A stretch of DNA of 44,453 nt from Candidatus Uhrbacteria bacterium GW2011_GWF2_39_13 (GCA_000993535.1 LBWG01000009.1:1-44453), one strand, 5' to 3'. Counted from the first letter of the stretch, positions 16,747-25,369 are shown. Notes: generated by a model not told the origin, from the letters alone. Program-made: numbers and translations.

Positions 16747-19026
16747 TTATTGCTGTGTTGGTTGAGTATGGTTGGGTTCCTGAGGTTTTCTTATAGGTGG
16801 TCGACCAGAGGGTCTTGTGTTGTTTTTTGAATAAGGAGGCCGTGGACTGCGTGGACGATCACCTTCTGGTTGAGCAGGAGGTCGCTCAGGGTAAACGTTT
16901 CCGGGAGCATCTTTCATGGAAAGACTGGTTCGTCCTTCTGATAATTCTACAATTTTTACCATGACTTCATCTCCCATTTTTACGATATCCGATACCGCAT
17001 TCACGCGCCAAGGAGCCAGCTGACTGACATGAACCATTCCATCTCGTTTTGGAAGGAATTCTACAATAGCTCCGAAATCCATAATACGTGTTACTTTTCC
17101 TTTGTAGATTTCACCTACTTTTGGTTCACGAGTAAGATTTTGAACCATTTCCAAAGCGGTTTGTGCGCCTTGAGCGTCTGTGGAGGTGATCATGACCAAA
17201 CCGTCATCATCAATATCAATCGCTTGAACGCCTGTTGCGGCAATAATACCATTGATTGTTTTTCCTCCAGGGCCGATCACGTTTCCAATAAGTTCTGGAT
17301 TGATCCGCAGAGAAATAATGCGAGGAGCGTAAGGGGAAAGTTCTGGTCGGGGTTGGGCAATGGCTTTGCTCATCTGATCAAGAATAGATAGGCGCGCCGT
17401 GCGGGCTTGGGAGAGTGTTTGTTTGACCATTTCTGGGGTAAGACCTTTTGTTTTTGTATCCATTTGGATGGCAGTAATGCCTGTGCCAGATCCAGCGATT
17501 TTAAAGTCCATTCCTCCTTTTCCATCTTCAAGATCCTGAAGGTCTGTAATAACTTTCCATCGGCCTTGCGAATCTGTGGCAATACCCATGGCAATTCCTG
17601 CCACAGGAGCTTTGATAGGAACTCCTGCATCCATCAGAGCAAGGGTTGATCCACAAGTGGAGCCCATAGAACTGGATCCATTTGATCCAAGAACTTCTGA
17701 AACTGCACGGATGGTATAAGGAAAGGTTTCTTTATCTGGCATCATTGGCATAAGGGCCTTTTCTGCAAGTCCACCGTGCCCAATATCACGACGAGAAGGA
17801 CCACGCATGGGTTTGACTTCACCTACGGAAAATGGAGGAAAGTTGTAATGATGGAAATAACGACGAGTTCCTACGGTTTCCATTCCGTCTAGCGTTTGTT
17901 CGTCTCCTGGAGCTCCCAACGTGACAACGGTTAGAACTTGTGTTTCTCCGCGCATGAAGAGTCCGTTTCCGTGAACCCGTGGAAGAACAGCCACCTCTGA
18001 AACGATGGTTCTTACTTCTTCTATTTTTCGTCCGTCTACGCGTTTTTCTTCTTCAATAATCGCACGCGATACTTCTGCTTCAAGGATAGACTCTACTTTT
18101 TCTACTCCATAGCGAAGATCGTCTTTTTCTATTCCTTTTTCTGTAAGAAATATTTTTGTTCTGGCTTTCACTTCTTTTTTCTGGAGACTTCTTTCTGTTT
18201 TAGTGGCGCGTGGAGTGGAATAAAAAAGTTCTTTTACTTGTTCAAGAATATAAGGAGCCGCTATAGCTTCTACTTCTTCTCTTCGCTTTTGTGCCAGCAG
18301 TTCTTCTTGTGTTTTCGGACTCAGGAGATCGCGCTTTTCTTTTCCAACAGCTATGCGCACTTCCTCAATAAGTTTAATTGGAGCGTCTATGTGTTTCTGA
18401 CCAAACCAAAAGGCGTTTAAGATTGTTTCCTCAGGAGCTTCATTGGCACCGGCTTCTACCATGAGGATTTTTTCGCTTGTTCCTGCAAAACTTAGATCCA
18501 AGAGAGAAGTTTCTCGTTGTGAGTAGGTAGGATTTAAGACAAAGGCTTCTTGTTCATGTCCTACACGTACACAACCAAGAGGACCATCCCAAGGAATATC
18601 GCTCATATGAAGAGCACAGCTTGCGGCAATAAGACCGATGATATCAGGATCATTTTCTCCATCAAAAGAAAGAGCTGTGACAATGACTTGAACTTCGTTG
18701 CGGATGCGATCATCAAACAAAGGACGCAGAGCACGATCAATGAATCGTGAAATAAGAATAGCCTCATCTGTTGGACGACCTTCTTTTTTCATGAAACGGC
18801 TTCCCTTGATACGACCTGCTGCGTAGAGTTTTTCTTCGTAATCAACCATGAGCGGAAAAAAGTCCATTCCTGTACGGCTTTCTGAACTCATAGTGGCAGT
18901 GGCTAGAACAATCGTCTCGCCGTATTGAACCAGACAGGATCCATTGGCCTGTTGTGCGTACTTGCCCACATCGATGGTAAGAGTACGACCACCCCACTGT
19001 GTGGTGAATTGTTTGTGTTGTGTCAT
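16747..19026 (-). CDS. pnp: polyribonucleotide nucleotidyltransferase (PNPase)
   Basis: Phosphorolytic 3'-5' exoribonuclease. 759 aa. Two RNase PH-like domains are present (about 10-220 and 320-545), the second with SSSMGSTCGSTLALMDAGVP and catalytic Asp501 and Asp507 in EDGKGGMDFKIAGS. An all-helical linker lies between them. The KH domain (about 568-630) has GNVIGPGGK, and the S1 domain (about 637-706) starts VGEIYKGKVTRIMDFGAIV. The C-terminal 50 residues are Pro/Arg/Gln-rich and probably disordered. A stable two-part hairpin in the leader (19040-19094) may control expression. Gene order rpsO, NYN, pnp resembles the common rpsO-pnp pairing. Confidence 0.97.
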   Translation of the reverse strand: MTQHKQFTTQWGGRTLTIDVGKYAQQANGSCLVQYGETIVLATATMSSESRTGMDFFPLMVDYEEKLYAAGRIKGSRFMKKEGRPTDEAILISRFIDRALRPLFDDRIRNEVQVIVTALSFDGENDPDIIGLIAASCALHMSDIPWDGPLGCVRVGHEQEAFVLNPTYSQRETSLLDLSFAGTSEKILMVEAGANEAPEETILNAFWFGQKHIDAPIKLIEEVRIAVGKEKRDLLSPKTQEELLAQKRREEVEAIAAPYILEQVKELFYSTPRATKTERSLQKKEVKARTKIFLTEKGIEKDDLRYGVEKVESILEAEVSRAIIEEEKRVDGRKIEEVRTIVSEVAVLPRVHGNGLFMRGETQVLTVVTLGAPGDEQTLDGMETVGTRRYFHHYNFPPFSVGEVKPMRGPSRRDIGHGGLAEKALMPMMPDKETFPYTIRAVSEVLGSNGSSSMGSTCGSTLALMDAGVPIKAPVAGIAMGIATDSQGRWKVITDLQDLEDGKGGMDFKIAGSGTGITAIQMDTKTKGLTPEMVKQTLSQARTARLSILDQMSKAIAQPRPELSPYAPRIISLRINPELIGNVIGPGGKTINGIIAATGVQAIDIDDDGLVMITSTDAQGAQTALEMVQNLTREPKVGEIYKGKVTRIMDFGAIVEFLPKRDGMVHVSQLAPWRVNAVSDIVKMGDEVMVKIVELSEGRTSLSMKDAPGNVYPERPPAQPEGDRPRSPRPPYSKNNTRPSGRPPIRKPQEPNHTQPTQQ

Positions 19027-19039
19027 AAGAAATAATTTT

Positions 19040-19094
19040 TCCTGTAGAAGCAGGAGATATCGAGTTTCCTCGAAATCTAAAAGTTTCTACAGGA
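19040..19094 (-). promoter_or_regulatory. stem-loop in the pnp 5' leader
   Basis: TCCTGTAGAA (19040-19049) pairs perfectly with TTCTACAGGA (19085-19094). Inside it a second hairpin TCGAG-TTTC-CTCGA lies at 19060-19073. On the minus strand it sits about 14 nt before the pnp ATG. PNPase in other bacteria autoregulates through a processed leader hairpin, so a similar role is plausible. Confidence 0.6.
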
Positions 19095-19110
19095 ATAATG
19101 AATAAAATAA

Positions 19111-19773
19111 TTAAAATTCAAGTCGACGAGTTCTACTTTCTTCTTGATCTGTCACAGAGTCTTCGGGATTCATAAAGAAACTAGAATTGATACTTTCTGT
19201 ATCTTCAAAATTTTCTAGATCCTCATCATCATCTTCCGATTCTTGGGGTTTTTCCTGTCCATGTTCGTTGAGTTTTGGACCGATCAAATAACGTCGTCTG
19301 TTTTCTGATAAATCTGTAAAATCATGTACAAGTCCTGTGAGTTTTGATGAAGTCGTTTTTCCAAATGCCATCAGCTCTACCATTCGTCCTCGACTTTGTA
19401 CATAATCTACCAGCGGTTGGAAATCTCCATCTCCAGAGACAATAATCACCACGTCAAGGGTATCAAGCATTTGAACAACATCAATTGCAAGACCTACATC
19501 CCAGTCAGCCTTTTTTTGACCGGAGGGATATTCCATGAGCGCTTTTTGGCGTGTTTCAATTCCTGCTTTTTCCAATGCATCGAAAAAAGGTCGTTCCTCT
19601 CTACCTTCGGTGCTCACAACATAGGCCATTGCGCGAATGAGCTTTCGACCTGCCACGGCATCTTCAACAATATTTTTAAAATTAACTTTGCGTTTAAAAA
19701 GATTTCGTGCGGAATAGTACATGTTTTGTGTGTCGATAAAAACGCCGACACGTTGGTCTAAATGTTTGAACAT
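19111..19773 (-). CDS. NYN-domain (PIN-like) putative ribonuclease, LabA/DUF88 type
   Basis: About 220 aa from MFKHLDQRVGVFID. Conserved acidic residues of the NYN fold are present: VGVFIDTQNMY, KKADWDVGLAIDVVQML and VVIIVSGDGDFQPLVDYVQ. The C-terminal 60 residues are acidic and low-complexity (ESEDDDEDLENFEDTE). An in-frame extension to 19821 (MVSKYG) exists, but its first codons come from a repeat-element remnant, so I prefer the internal start. It lies between rpsO and pnp on the same strand, a position that fits an RNA-processing role. Confidence 0.88.
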   Translation of the reverse strand: MFKHLDQRVGVFIDTQNMYYSARNLFKRKVNFKNIVEDAVAGRKLIRAMAYVVSTEGREERPFFDALEKAGIETRQKALMEYPSGQKKADWDVGLAIDVVQMLDTLDVVIIVSGDGDFQPLVDYVQSRGRMVELMAFGKTTSSKLTGLVHDFTDLSENRRRYLIGPKLNEHGQEKPQESEDDDEDLENFEDTESINSSFFMNPEDSVTDQEESRTRRLEF

Positions 19774-19813
19774 AAAATGATAAGTAGAATTTAAAAAAAG
19801 AATCCCGTATTTA

Positions 19814-19843
19814 GAGACCATTTTAAAACTCGATGAGATTTAA
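19814..19843 (-). repeat. palindromic element, isolated arm
   Basis: GAGACC (19814-19819), five A/T-rich bases, then AAAACTCGATGAGATTT match one arm of the dispersed element (compare 26776-26747 read in reverse). No second arm or core is present. It creates an ATG in front of the NYN gene. Confidence 0.65.
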
Positions 19844-19865
19844 AATAGTCCTTTTAAAGCCAAGA

Positions 19866-19889
19866 CCCCGCGGATAGCCGCGGGGTTTT
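19866..19889 (-). terminator. terminator between rpsO and the NYN gene
   Basis: CCCCGCGG (19866-19873), loop ATAG, CCGCGGGG (19878-19885). The stem is perfect. The T-run is clearer on the plus strand than on the minus strand, where TCTTGGCTTTT follows. Confidence 0.75.
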
Positions 19890-19895
19890 CTTGAA

Positions 19896-20159
19896 TTATC
19901 GTAATTTGAGCTCTTCTTTTATTTTTGCAAGAGCTGCTGAATCCTCGCGCTCTAAATATTTCATGAGACGGCGACGTTCATTCACTTTGTTAATAAGACC
20001 ACGACGAGAGGAGTTATCTTTTTTGTGATCTCTCAAGTGCTTGGTGAGATCTTCAATTTCGGCTGTTAAAATGGCAATTTGCACTTGTGGAGATCCGGTG
20101 TCGGAATCATGTGTGCGAAATTTTTTGATGAGGTTCTGTTTTTTTTGAACACTGAGCAT
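19896..20159 (-). CDS. rpsO: 30S ribosomal protein S15
   Basis: 87 aa from the internal ATG (MLSVQKKQNLIKKF). It has the S15 hallmarks HDSDTGSPQVQIAILTAEI, LTKHLRDHKKDNSSRRGL and RRRLMKYL. It binds 16S rRNA in the platform of the small subunit. An upstream in-frame extension to 20210 is unlikely given the fixed family length of 86-90 aa. Two overlapping TTGACT-based promoters with 17-nt spacers are visible upstream on the minus strand (about 20240-20278). Confidence 0.97.
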   Translation of the reverse strand: MLSVQKKQNLIKKFRTHDSDTGSPQVQIAILTAEIEDLTKHLRDHKKDNSSRRGLINKVNERRRLMKYLEREDSAALAKIKEELKLR

Positions 20160-20313
20160 AGAGAAAAAATAATTCGTGGCATGGTCCGAGTCGTAAGAGC
20201 TCAATCTCACAACCCAGAGGATGTCCTTTAAATAAAGAGAACAGATTAAGCGTAGTCAAAAAGAGAATAAAAGTCAAGAAATGACGCATTTTCTCAGTAA
20301 GAAAACCTATTGT

Positions 20314-20322
20314 TGGTATACT
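20314..20322 (+). promoter_or_regulatory. extended -10 promoter of the MFS gene
   Basis: TGG-TATACT (20314-20322) lies 9 nt before the ATG at 20332. No convincing -35 is seen. The spacing implies a leaderless transcript. Confidence 0.6.
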
Positions 20323-20331
20323 AGCTTTTGT

Positions 20332-21552
20332 ATGTCACAGATTCATCCAAATCAATCCTATCCATTTAGGCATCATCGCTACTCGCTGGCTCATACCGGT
20401 CCGCTTCCGCTATTGGCTTCTAATCGTTTATTGGCTTTTTGTGCGTCTACGATTGTAGGAGTATTTCTTCCCATCTTTTTTTACGAATTTTTTGATCTTT
20501 CTGTAAGAGCCGTTTTGTTGTGGTATATCATTAATTTTTCCATAAAATTTCCTTTTCAGGTATGGGGAGCCAAGATTTTTTCACGCATCGGTTTGGTTCC
20601 CAGTATGATTTTGGGAACATTTGGCGTCATGGTCTTTTTTTGGATGTTTTATCTTTTGGATGCGGGAAGCAGCATCCATCCGTATCTTTTAATGAGTGTG
20701 GGGATGCTTGGTCTTATTGTTGACACGGTTTTGTATTGGTCCCCTTTTCATATCAATTTTGCTGAATTTAGTTCTACAAAAACGAGAGGAAAGCAAATCG
20801 GCATTTTATATGCAGCTCAACAATTAGTGGCAGTCGTCGCGCCGATTATTGCGGGATGGGTCATTGTGCGCTACGGATTCAAGATTAATTTTTTCATAGG
20901 ACTTCTGATTTCTTTTAGCTCCATTGTCCCTTTGTTGTTTCTCCCTCCGTTTCGAGTTACGTACGAATTTGGATTTTGGCAAAGTTTTCGCGAGCTCTTT
21001 TCTAAAAAATTTCGTTTCATGTCCCTTTCGATGATGGCCTATGGCGCGGAAAATATCGTGGGGGTTGTTGTATGGCCTATCTTTTTATTTACGATTTTTC
21101 AGGGAAAGTATTTAGAAATGGGAACGTTTACTGCCATTATTGTAATTATGAGTTTTGCCCTTGAAGTGATTGTCGGGAAAAAGACGGATCAATATTCTCC
21201 GGCCAAACTGTTGAAGTTTGGAACAGGGATTTATGCTCTTGGTTGGATATGGAAAGGATTGGTTGGAACGGTCATGGGAGTTTTTGCTGCTTCGACCTTT
21301 CATAGTATTGGGGCCATAATGCTTCGTACCCCCATGGATGTATTGATGTATGAACAGGCGGCTGATTCAGGACATTACATTGATGAATATACTGTTTTAC
21401 GGGAGATTGCTTTGAATATGGGTCGAGTGATGATGCTTGTATTTCTTTTATTTGTGACCAATTTCTTTTCCTTAGGCGCTTCTTTTTTTGTCGCCGCCCT
21501 CGCTTCCCTTGGAATCAATTGGTTGGTTGGATATCAAACAAAACAAGTGTAA
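20332..21552 (+). CDS. MFS-type membrane transporter
   Basis: About 406 aa from ATG 20332 (MSQIHPNQSYPFRHH). Ten to twelve hydrophobic segments with short basic loops are typical of the major facilitator superfamily. There is a central loop after TYEFGFWQSFRELFSKKFR and a cytoplasmic-looking KFPFQVWGAKIFSRIGLVPSM near the first half. The substrate is not predictable. It ends at a bidirectional terminator that also appears in duplicate at 23098. Confidence 0.8.
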   Translation: MSQIHPNQSYPFRHHRYSLAHTGPLPLLASNRLLAFCASTIVGVFLPIFFYEFFDLSVRAVLLWYIINFSIKFPFQVWGAKIFSRIGLVPSMILGTFGVMVFFWMFYLLDAGSSIHPYLLMSVGMLGLIVDTVLYWSPFHINFAEFSSTKTRGKQIGILYAAQQLVAVVAPIIAGWVIVRYGFKINFFIGLLISFSSIVPLLFLPPFRVTYEFGFWQSFRELFSKKFRFMSLSMMAYGAENIVGVVVWPIFLFTIFQGKYLEMGTFTAIIVIMSFALEVIVGKKTDQYSPAKLLKFGTGIYALGWIWKGLVGTVMGVFAASTFHSIGAIMLRTPMDVLMYEQAADSGHYIDEYTVLREIALNMGRVMMLVFLLFVTNFFSLGASFFVAALASLGINWLVGYQTKQV

Positions 21553-21564
21553 TTCAATTAAATA

Positions 21565-21596
21565 AAAAACAGACCATTTTTTCGGTCTGTTTTTTG
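21565..21596. terminator. bidirectional terminator, copy A
   Basis: AAAAACAGACC pairs with GGTCTGTTTTT around a short loop. It serves the MFS gene on plus and the genes on minus. Confidence 0.85.
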
Positions 21597-21605
21597 ATAA
21601 CCGTT

Positions 21606-21660
21606 TTATTTTAGAACACTGTCGATAGCGGCTTTGACGGAATCGTATGGGAGAGCTCCT
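21606..21660 (-). pseudogene. C-terminal remnant of a DsbA-like gene
   Basis: The minus strand encodes GALPYDSVKAAIDSVLK and a stop, identical to the C-terminus of the intact gene at 23139-23924. Nothing of the rest of the gene is present; the 394-aa gene's stop codon begins 4 nt away. This is a fragment produced by the duplication. Confidence 0.85.
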
Positions 21661-21661
21661 A

Positions 21662-22846
21662 TCAGGCAATCCGTAGGCTCTTTTTTGGATATGTACCTAG
21701 TAGTAATTGATCTTTTCCATATTTCGTCAATGCTTCATTATATGCCACCTTCATAGAAGTACCCACGCCTAAAATAGTGTCATCAAAAGGGATGGCCAGT
21801 GTTTGTTTTTTTGTGCGTCCAAATGTGTTTGAACTTATGAATTTTTTAATAGGAAAAAGTTGAGGATCAAACTTTACCCACCTGGACAAATCTGTTTTTT
21901 TTTCCTCTTTAAAATGTTTTCCTTGTCTGATAGCTGAGGCGATTGCATCATCATCCATTCCCTCTGTCTCCTTTTGGGAAACAACTAGAGATCTGGTACT
22001 CGATTTACTAAAAATTATAGGATCTATAACGGTTGGAATGTGCAAAAAGGTATTCATGTAGTACGCAACAATACCAGCTTCAATGATTCCAGAACTTGCA
22101 TTTGCTACCAATACAATCACATTCCCTTGAGATTGATCTGTAAAAGTACGCAATTGGTTAATATCAATACCTTTAAGATACGAATGTTGACCAAAATGAT
22201 CTCCCAAGTCATTGCCCAGAGATAGAAGTTTTTCCGGTATGGGTCGTGTATCTTGATTCCATTTAAAAACGTAGTCTAATGTGCTTACTATATCATTACT
22301 ATACTCTTGATATAGATTCGGATCCTCTATTGGAGCCGTTTTTTTTACGATAGAATCTTTTTCTCTAAATAATGGTTCCATGTCTTCTTTTTGAAGATTG
22401 CCAGATTCAATATTTCTCGTTAATTGAGGATCCCAATATAATCCCCCAATTTTTTCTGCGAAATGTGCAACATGTTGGAACAGCGGATTAATATCATCAA
22501 GAGCTAGACGCTCATTAATGGGTAATGGATGAATTTTTTCGACGGCTTGAACCAAAGGATCTGTTATAAAACTGGCAACAACTATCCCTCTTACCCTGCG
22601 TATGTCTTGAATCGCATTTTGGAGCATTATGTTATTGGCACTATAATCAAGTCCGTATTTTTCACGAATGCTAGTTATTTTATTTAAAATAGTGTCACAC
22701 TTCCAGCTGTCTTTTATATCAAGCTTTGTAAAATACTTTTTTTGTTGCTCAGATAATATGTGGTATTCAACTGATTCTGGTTTTCTGGATATTTGCGTTT
22801 CTATTAGAGCGCTCTGTGGTTGGTATCCATATTCGTTTCTCACCAT
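21662..22846 (-). CDS. 394-aa protein of unknown function
   Basis: I do not recognise this protein. It looks soluble and helical in the first 230 residues. A hydrophobic beta-alpha segment follows (NVIVLVANASSGIIEAGIVAYYM, then IPTVIDPIIFSKS) that resembles a nucleotide- or phosphoribosyl-binding Rossmann-like core. No signal peptide is seen. It sits between two nearly identical 100-bp direct repeats, so it was inserted next to the DsbA-like gene. The 246 bp upstream (22847-23092) hold no visible gene and probably came with it. Confidence 0.7.
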   Translation of the reverse strand: MVRNEYGYQPQSALIETQISRKPESVEYHILSEQQKKYFTKLDIKDSWKCDTILNKITSIREKYGLDYSANNIMLQNAIQDIRRVRGIVVASFITDPLVQAVEKIHPLPINERLALDDINPLFQHVAHFAEKIGGLYWDPQLTRNIESGNLQKEDMEPLFREKDSIVKKTAPIEDPNLYQEYSNDIVSTLDYVFKWNQDTRPIPEKLLSLGNDLGDHFGQHSYLKGIDINQLRTFTDQSQGNVIVLVANASSGIIEAGIVAYYMNTFLHIPTVIDPIIFSKSSTRSLVVSQKETEGMDDDAIASAIRQGKHFKEEKKTDLSRWVKFDPQLFPIKKFISSNTFGRTKKQTLAIPFDDTILGVGTSMKVAYNEALTKYGKDQLLLGTYPKKSLRIA

Positions 22847-23092
22847 AGGTATTTGATGTTACTAGTGAATTTTCTTAATCCACACTCTAGAGTGTAAAAT
22901 TTTTCAGTGTGTTTTTCTTATTCCGTTATCGCCTCAATGGAGTATAGTCCTAATTCTCTTGAATAATCATAATTATTGGTTACAGCGTCTTTCTTTGCAA
23001 GACTGTTTTGTGTAGTACATCATTAATTGGTTTATAGATGATTACTGCAAAAGAACGTCAATTTTTCTTGGAAAGTTCCCAGAGGTTTCTCC

Positions 23093-23193
23093 AATAAAAA
23101 AACAGACCATTTTTTCGGTCTGTTTTTTGATAACCGTTTTATTTTAGAACACTGTCGATAGCGGCTTTGACGGAATCGTATGGGAGGGCTCCT
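23093..23193. repeat. roughly 100-bp duplication, copy B (parental)
   Basis: Second copy of the block at 21561-21660, here continuous with the intact DsbA-like gene, so this is probably the original position of the sequence. A terminator hairpin lies at 23098-23128. Confidence 0.9.
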
Positions 23194-23924
23194 TTGATAG
23201 GAATGGCGTTTCCGTCTTCATCAATCACGAACGAGCCAGGAGTTCCGCTTACCCCTGCGGCACTTCCTGCTTGTGCTTGGGCCTCAATTTTGTCTTGATA
23301 TTTGCTTGAGTCAAAACAATCTTGCCATTGAGTCGTATTTAACTTTAGGTCTGCTGCCACTTGAGCGTAATAATCCTTTCCTAGGCTTCCTTGGTTTTCT
23401 ACGAGAATATCGAGATATTCCCAGAATTTACCTTGTTCTGAGGCACATTCAGCTGCATTTGCTGAAGGAAGGGCTTCAGGATGAAATGAGAGGGGGAAAT
23501 GTCGATAAACCCAGCGGACGCTGTCTGAATAATCGGTCATGACTTGTTGCATGGTCGGATGAAATCGCGCGCAATAAGGGCATTGAATATCTGAATATAC
23601 GATAATGGTAATTTTTGCGTCTTTGTTTCCTCGAATATGATCATCATCTGTGACCACAGGAACTCCTGTGGGAGTTGGATCTGGGATAACACCTGCTCCA
23701 GGAGTTGGATCGACTGCATTCACTTGGATATTTTCTGCAAGAGCTTTATCGGCAACGGTTACCTTATTGATAGAGCAGTCTCCTCCCAAAATACATCCTC
23801 CTAAAAGGATAAATCCAACGGTTCCTAGGGAGAGAATAGCGGTAATGAATCCAAGCCAGAAGGCTTGTTTTGAAGGAATAGAGTCAAAAAAGTTTTTTGT
23901 GTGATGTTGTAATGGATTGTCCAT
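23139..23924 (-). CDS. DsbA-like thiol-disulfide oxidoreductase
   Basis: 261 aa. One N-terminal membrane anchor (residues about 20-45, GFITAILSLGTVGFILLGG) precedes a short linker (about 60-90) and a thioredoxin-fold domain with the active site CPYC (DIQCPYCARFHP). The helical insertion follows, and the cis-proline loop is GTPGSF. The domain probably acts outside the membrane in making or shuffling disulfides in secreted proteins. It lies downstream of a small membrane protein with two extracytoplasmic cysteines. A TATAAG near the ATG suggests a short or absent leader. Confidence 0.93.
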   Translation of the reverse strand: MDNPLQHHTKNFFDSIPSKQAFWLGFITAILSLGTVGFILLGGCILGGDCSINKVTVADKALAENIQVNAVDPTPGAGVIPDPTPTGVPVVTDDDHIRGNKDAKITIIVYSDIQCPYCARFHPTMQQVMTDYSDSVRWVYRHFPLSFHPEALPSANAAECASEQGKFWEYLDILVENQGSLGKDYYAQVAADLKLNTTQWQDCFDSSKYQDKIEAQAQAGSAAGVSGTPGSFVIDEDGNAIPIKGALPYDSVKAAIDSVLK

Positions 23925-23972
23925 AGGGTTTCTTATAAAGAATCATTAAAGTTTGGTCGTTTCATTAACAGA

Positions 23973-24344
23973 CTACCAATCATGTGTTGCGAACAAATAC
24001 GGTACAAAGACCCCACGAGGAACAGGACCCGAGCGAATCAGAGTGTGTGTCTGTCGCGTGATTCCTTTTCTGGGAGCTTTTTGTACGAAGATCCATTTGA
24101 GATGAGGTAGGAGTGTAAAAGCGACAAGAATCAACAAGAGGAATTTTGTTTCTATTATGAGAGGTGAATGAATGACTGACCAGAGTGTAGGTGAAGTAAG
24201 TGTTTCGCCTGCACAGATTCCTGCTGAAGAGAGCATGAGTGGTTCTGTTGGACACTGGGAAGTTTTTACGGAAACAAAAATACTAAAAACAAGAGAGAGA
24301 ATTATAAGCCAAATGAAGGATGTAGAAAAACCAACCATTTTCAT
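23973..24344 (-). CDS. small two-pass membrane protein
   Basis: 123 aa. Membrane segments lie at about 8-26 and 65-82. Between them is a loop with two cysteines (SQCPTEP and AGICAGE), and the basic C-terminus is probably cytoplasmic. No family is recognised. It is 48 bp upstream of the DsbA-like gene on the same strand. The paired cysteines suggest a redox partner or substrate, which is inference. It is divergent from the recombinase gene. Confidence 0.6.
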   Translation of the reverse strand: MKMVGFSTSFIWLIILSLVFSIFVSVKTSQCPTEPLMLSSAGICAGETLTSPTLWSVIHSPLIIETKFLLLILVAFTLLPHLKWIFVQKAPRKGITRQTHTLIRSGPVPRGVFVPYLFATHDW

Positions 24345-24384
24345 AACGGTTCTATCCTATCATAGAGACTTTCATCTCGCGATG

Positions 24385-24402
24385 GAGACCTCTGCAAAAC
24401 TC
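24385..24402 (+). repeat. palindromic element, arm remnant
   Basis: GAGACCTCTGCAAAACTC is identical over 18 bp to the left end of the copy at 27750. It lies in the short divergent promoter region between the membrane protein and the recombinase gene. Confidence 0.65.
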
Positions 24403-24404
24403 AA

Positions 24405-24413
24405 TGTTATACT
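24405..24413 (+). promoter_or_regulatory. extended -10 promoter of the recombinase gene
   Basis: TGT-TATACT (24405-24413) lies 8 nt before the ATG at 24422. No clear -35 is present. Leaderless transcription is implied. Confidence 0.6.
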
Positions 24414-24421
24414 GCTGATAT

Positions 24422-25354
24422 ATGCCTACTGTTCTTGAGAAATTGATTGTAGATTTTCTTGAATATCTTGAAGTGGAACGTGGACGTTCTGAAAAAACAA
24501 TTCAGAATTATCATTTTTATTTACGTCGTTTTGCCAAATGGGCAAATTATCCTGCCCCGCAAGATATTTCTGATAATCTGATTCATCGGTATCGTCTGTG
24601 GTTAAATCGATCGGTTGAGGGACGTGATGCAGAGCCATTAAAGAGATCAACACAGAATTATCATTTGATTGCTTTAAGAACTTTTTTGAAATTTTTGGCG
24701 CGTAAAGATATTCGTTCACTCGCTTCTGAAAAAATAGAGCTTGCTAAACAAGAACAACGAGAGGTTGAATTTTTGGAAGTCGATGAGTTAGATCGACTTC
24801 TTTTGCAACCAAAAAGAGTAAAAGAGGGTTTGATCGCTCTGCGTGATCAGGCGATTCTCGAGCTTCTTTTTTCAACAGGTTTGCGTGTGAGTGAACTTTC
24901 TAAACTCAAGATTGATCAAATCAATCTGAAACGAGATGAATTCACTGTTCGTGGAAAAGGAGGAAAACTTCGAGTCGTTTTTCTTTCTTCCACAGCCAAA
25001 GAGACTTTGAGAGAGTATCTTTCAAAACGCCGTGACCCTTGCATCTTTTTATTTGTGGGACACGATCGTGCCAAAGGTGGTCGCGAAACTGTTGAAGGGC
25101 TTACACCACGATCCATCCAGCGTCTGGTTGAGTTTTATGCAAAGGCAGCTGGAATTACCAAACACATTACTCCGCACACTTTGCGTCATACGTTTGCCAC
25201 TGATCTTCTGCTTGGAGGAGCCGACATCCGTTCTGTTCAGTCTTTGTTGGGACATGCCTCTATTACGACGACACAGATTTATACGCATGTTACCAATACG
25301 CAGATGAAAATGGTGTATCAAAAATTTCACGGGAAATCGAGAAAAAATGTATAA
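24422..25354 (+). CDS. tyrosine recombinase, XerC/XerD-like
   Basis: 310 aa, the usual Xer length. The N-terminal SAM-like core-binding domain spans about 5-100. The catalytic domain carries Arg155 (STGLRVSEL), Lys182 (GKGGK), His252 and Arg255 (HTLRHTFAT), His278 (LLGHASITTT) and nucleophile Tyr287 (QIYTHV). All six catalytic residues are present. It probably resolves chromosome dimers at dif. A role in mobilising local elements cannot be excluded, since an element remnant lies in its promoter. Confidence 0.93.
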   Translation: MPTVLEKLIVDFLEYLEVERGRSEKTIQNYHFYLRRFAKWANYPAPQDISDNLIHRYRLWLNRSVEGRDAEPLKRSTQNYHLIALRTFLKFLARKDIRSLASEKIELAKQEQREVEFLEVDELDRLLLQPKRVKEGLIALRDQAILELLFSTGLRVSELSKLKIDQINLKRDEFTVRGKGGKLRVVFLSSTAKETLREYLSKRRDPCIFLFVGHDRAKGGRETVEGLTPRSIQRLVEFYAKAAGITKHITPHTLRHTFATDLLLGGADIRSVQSLLGHASITTTQIYTHVTNTQMKMVYQKFHGKSRKNV

Positions 25355-25369
25355 AAGATGACATTTCAC

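Larger units (their letters stand above)
21561..21660. repeat. roughly 100-bp duplication, copy A
   Basis: This block (terminator plus the last 17 codons of a DsbA-like gene) matches 23093-23193 with one single-base indel in an A-run and one substitution (A versus G near the right end). The two copies flank the 394-aa gene as direct repeats. Confidence 0.9.

Noticed and set aside
23973-24344. Vitamin K epoxide reductase-like partner of the DsbA-like protein
   Set aside because: The protein has only two membrane segments and no CxxC motif, so the known family pattern is not met. It is left as unknown.
24422-25354. Integron or phage integrase
   Set aside because: Size and motifs fit the cellular XerC/XerD type. 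No attI-like site, integron-specific insertion or phage genes are nearby.
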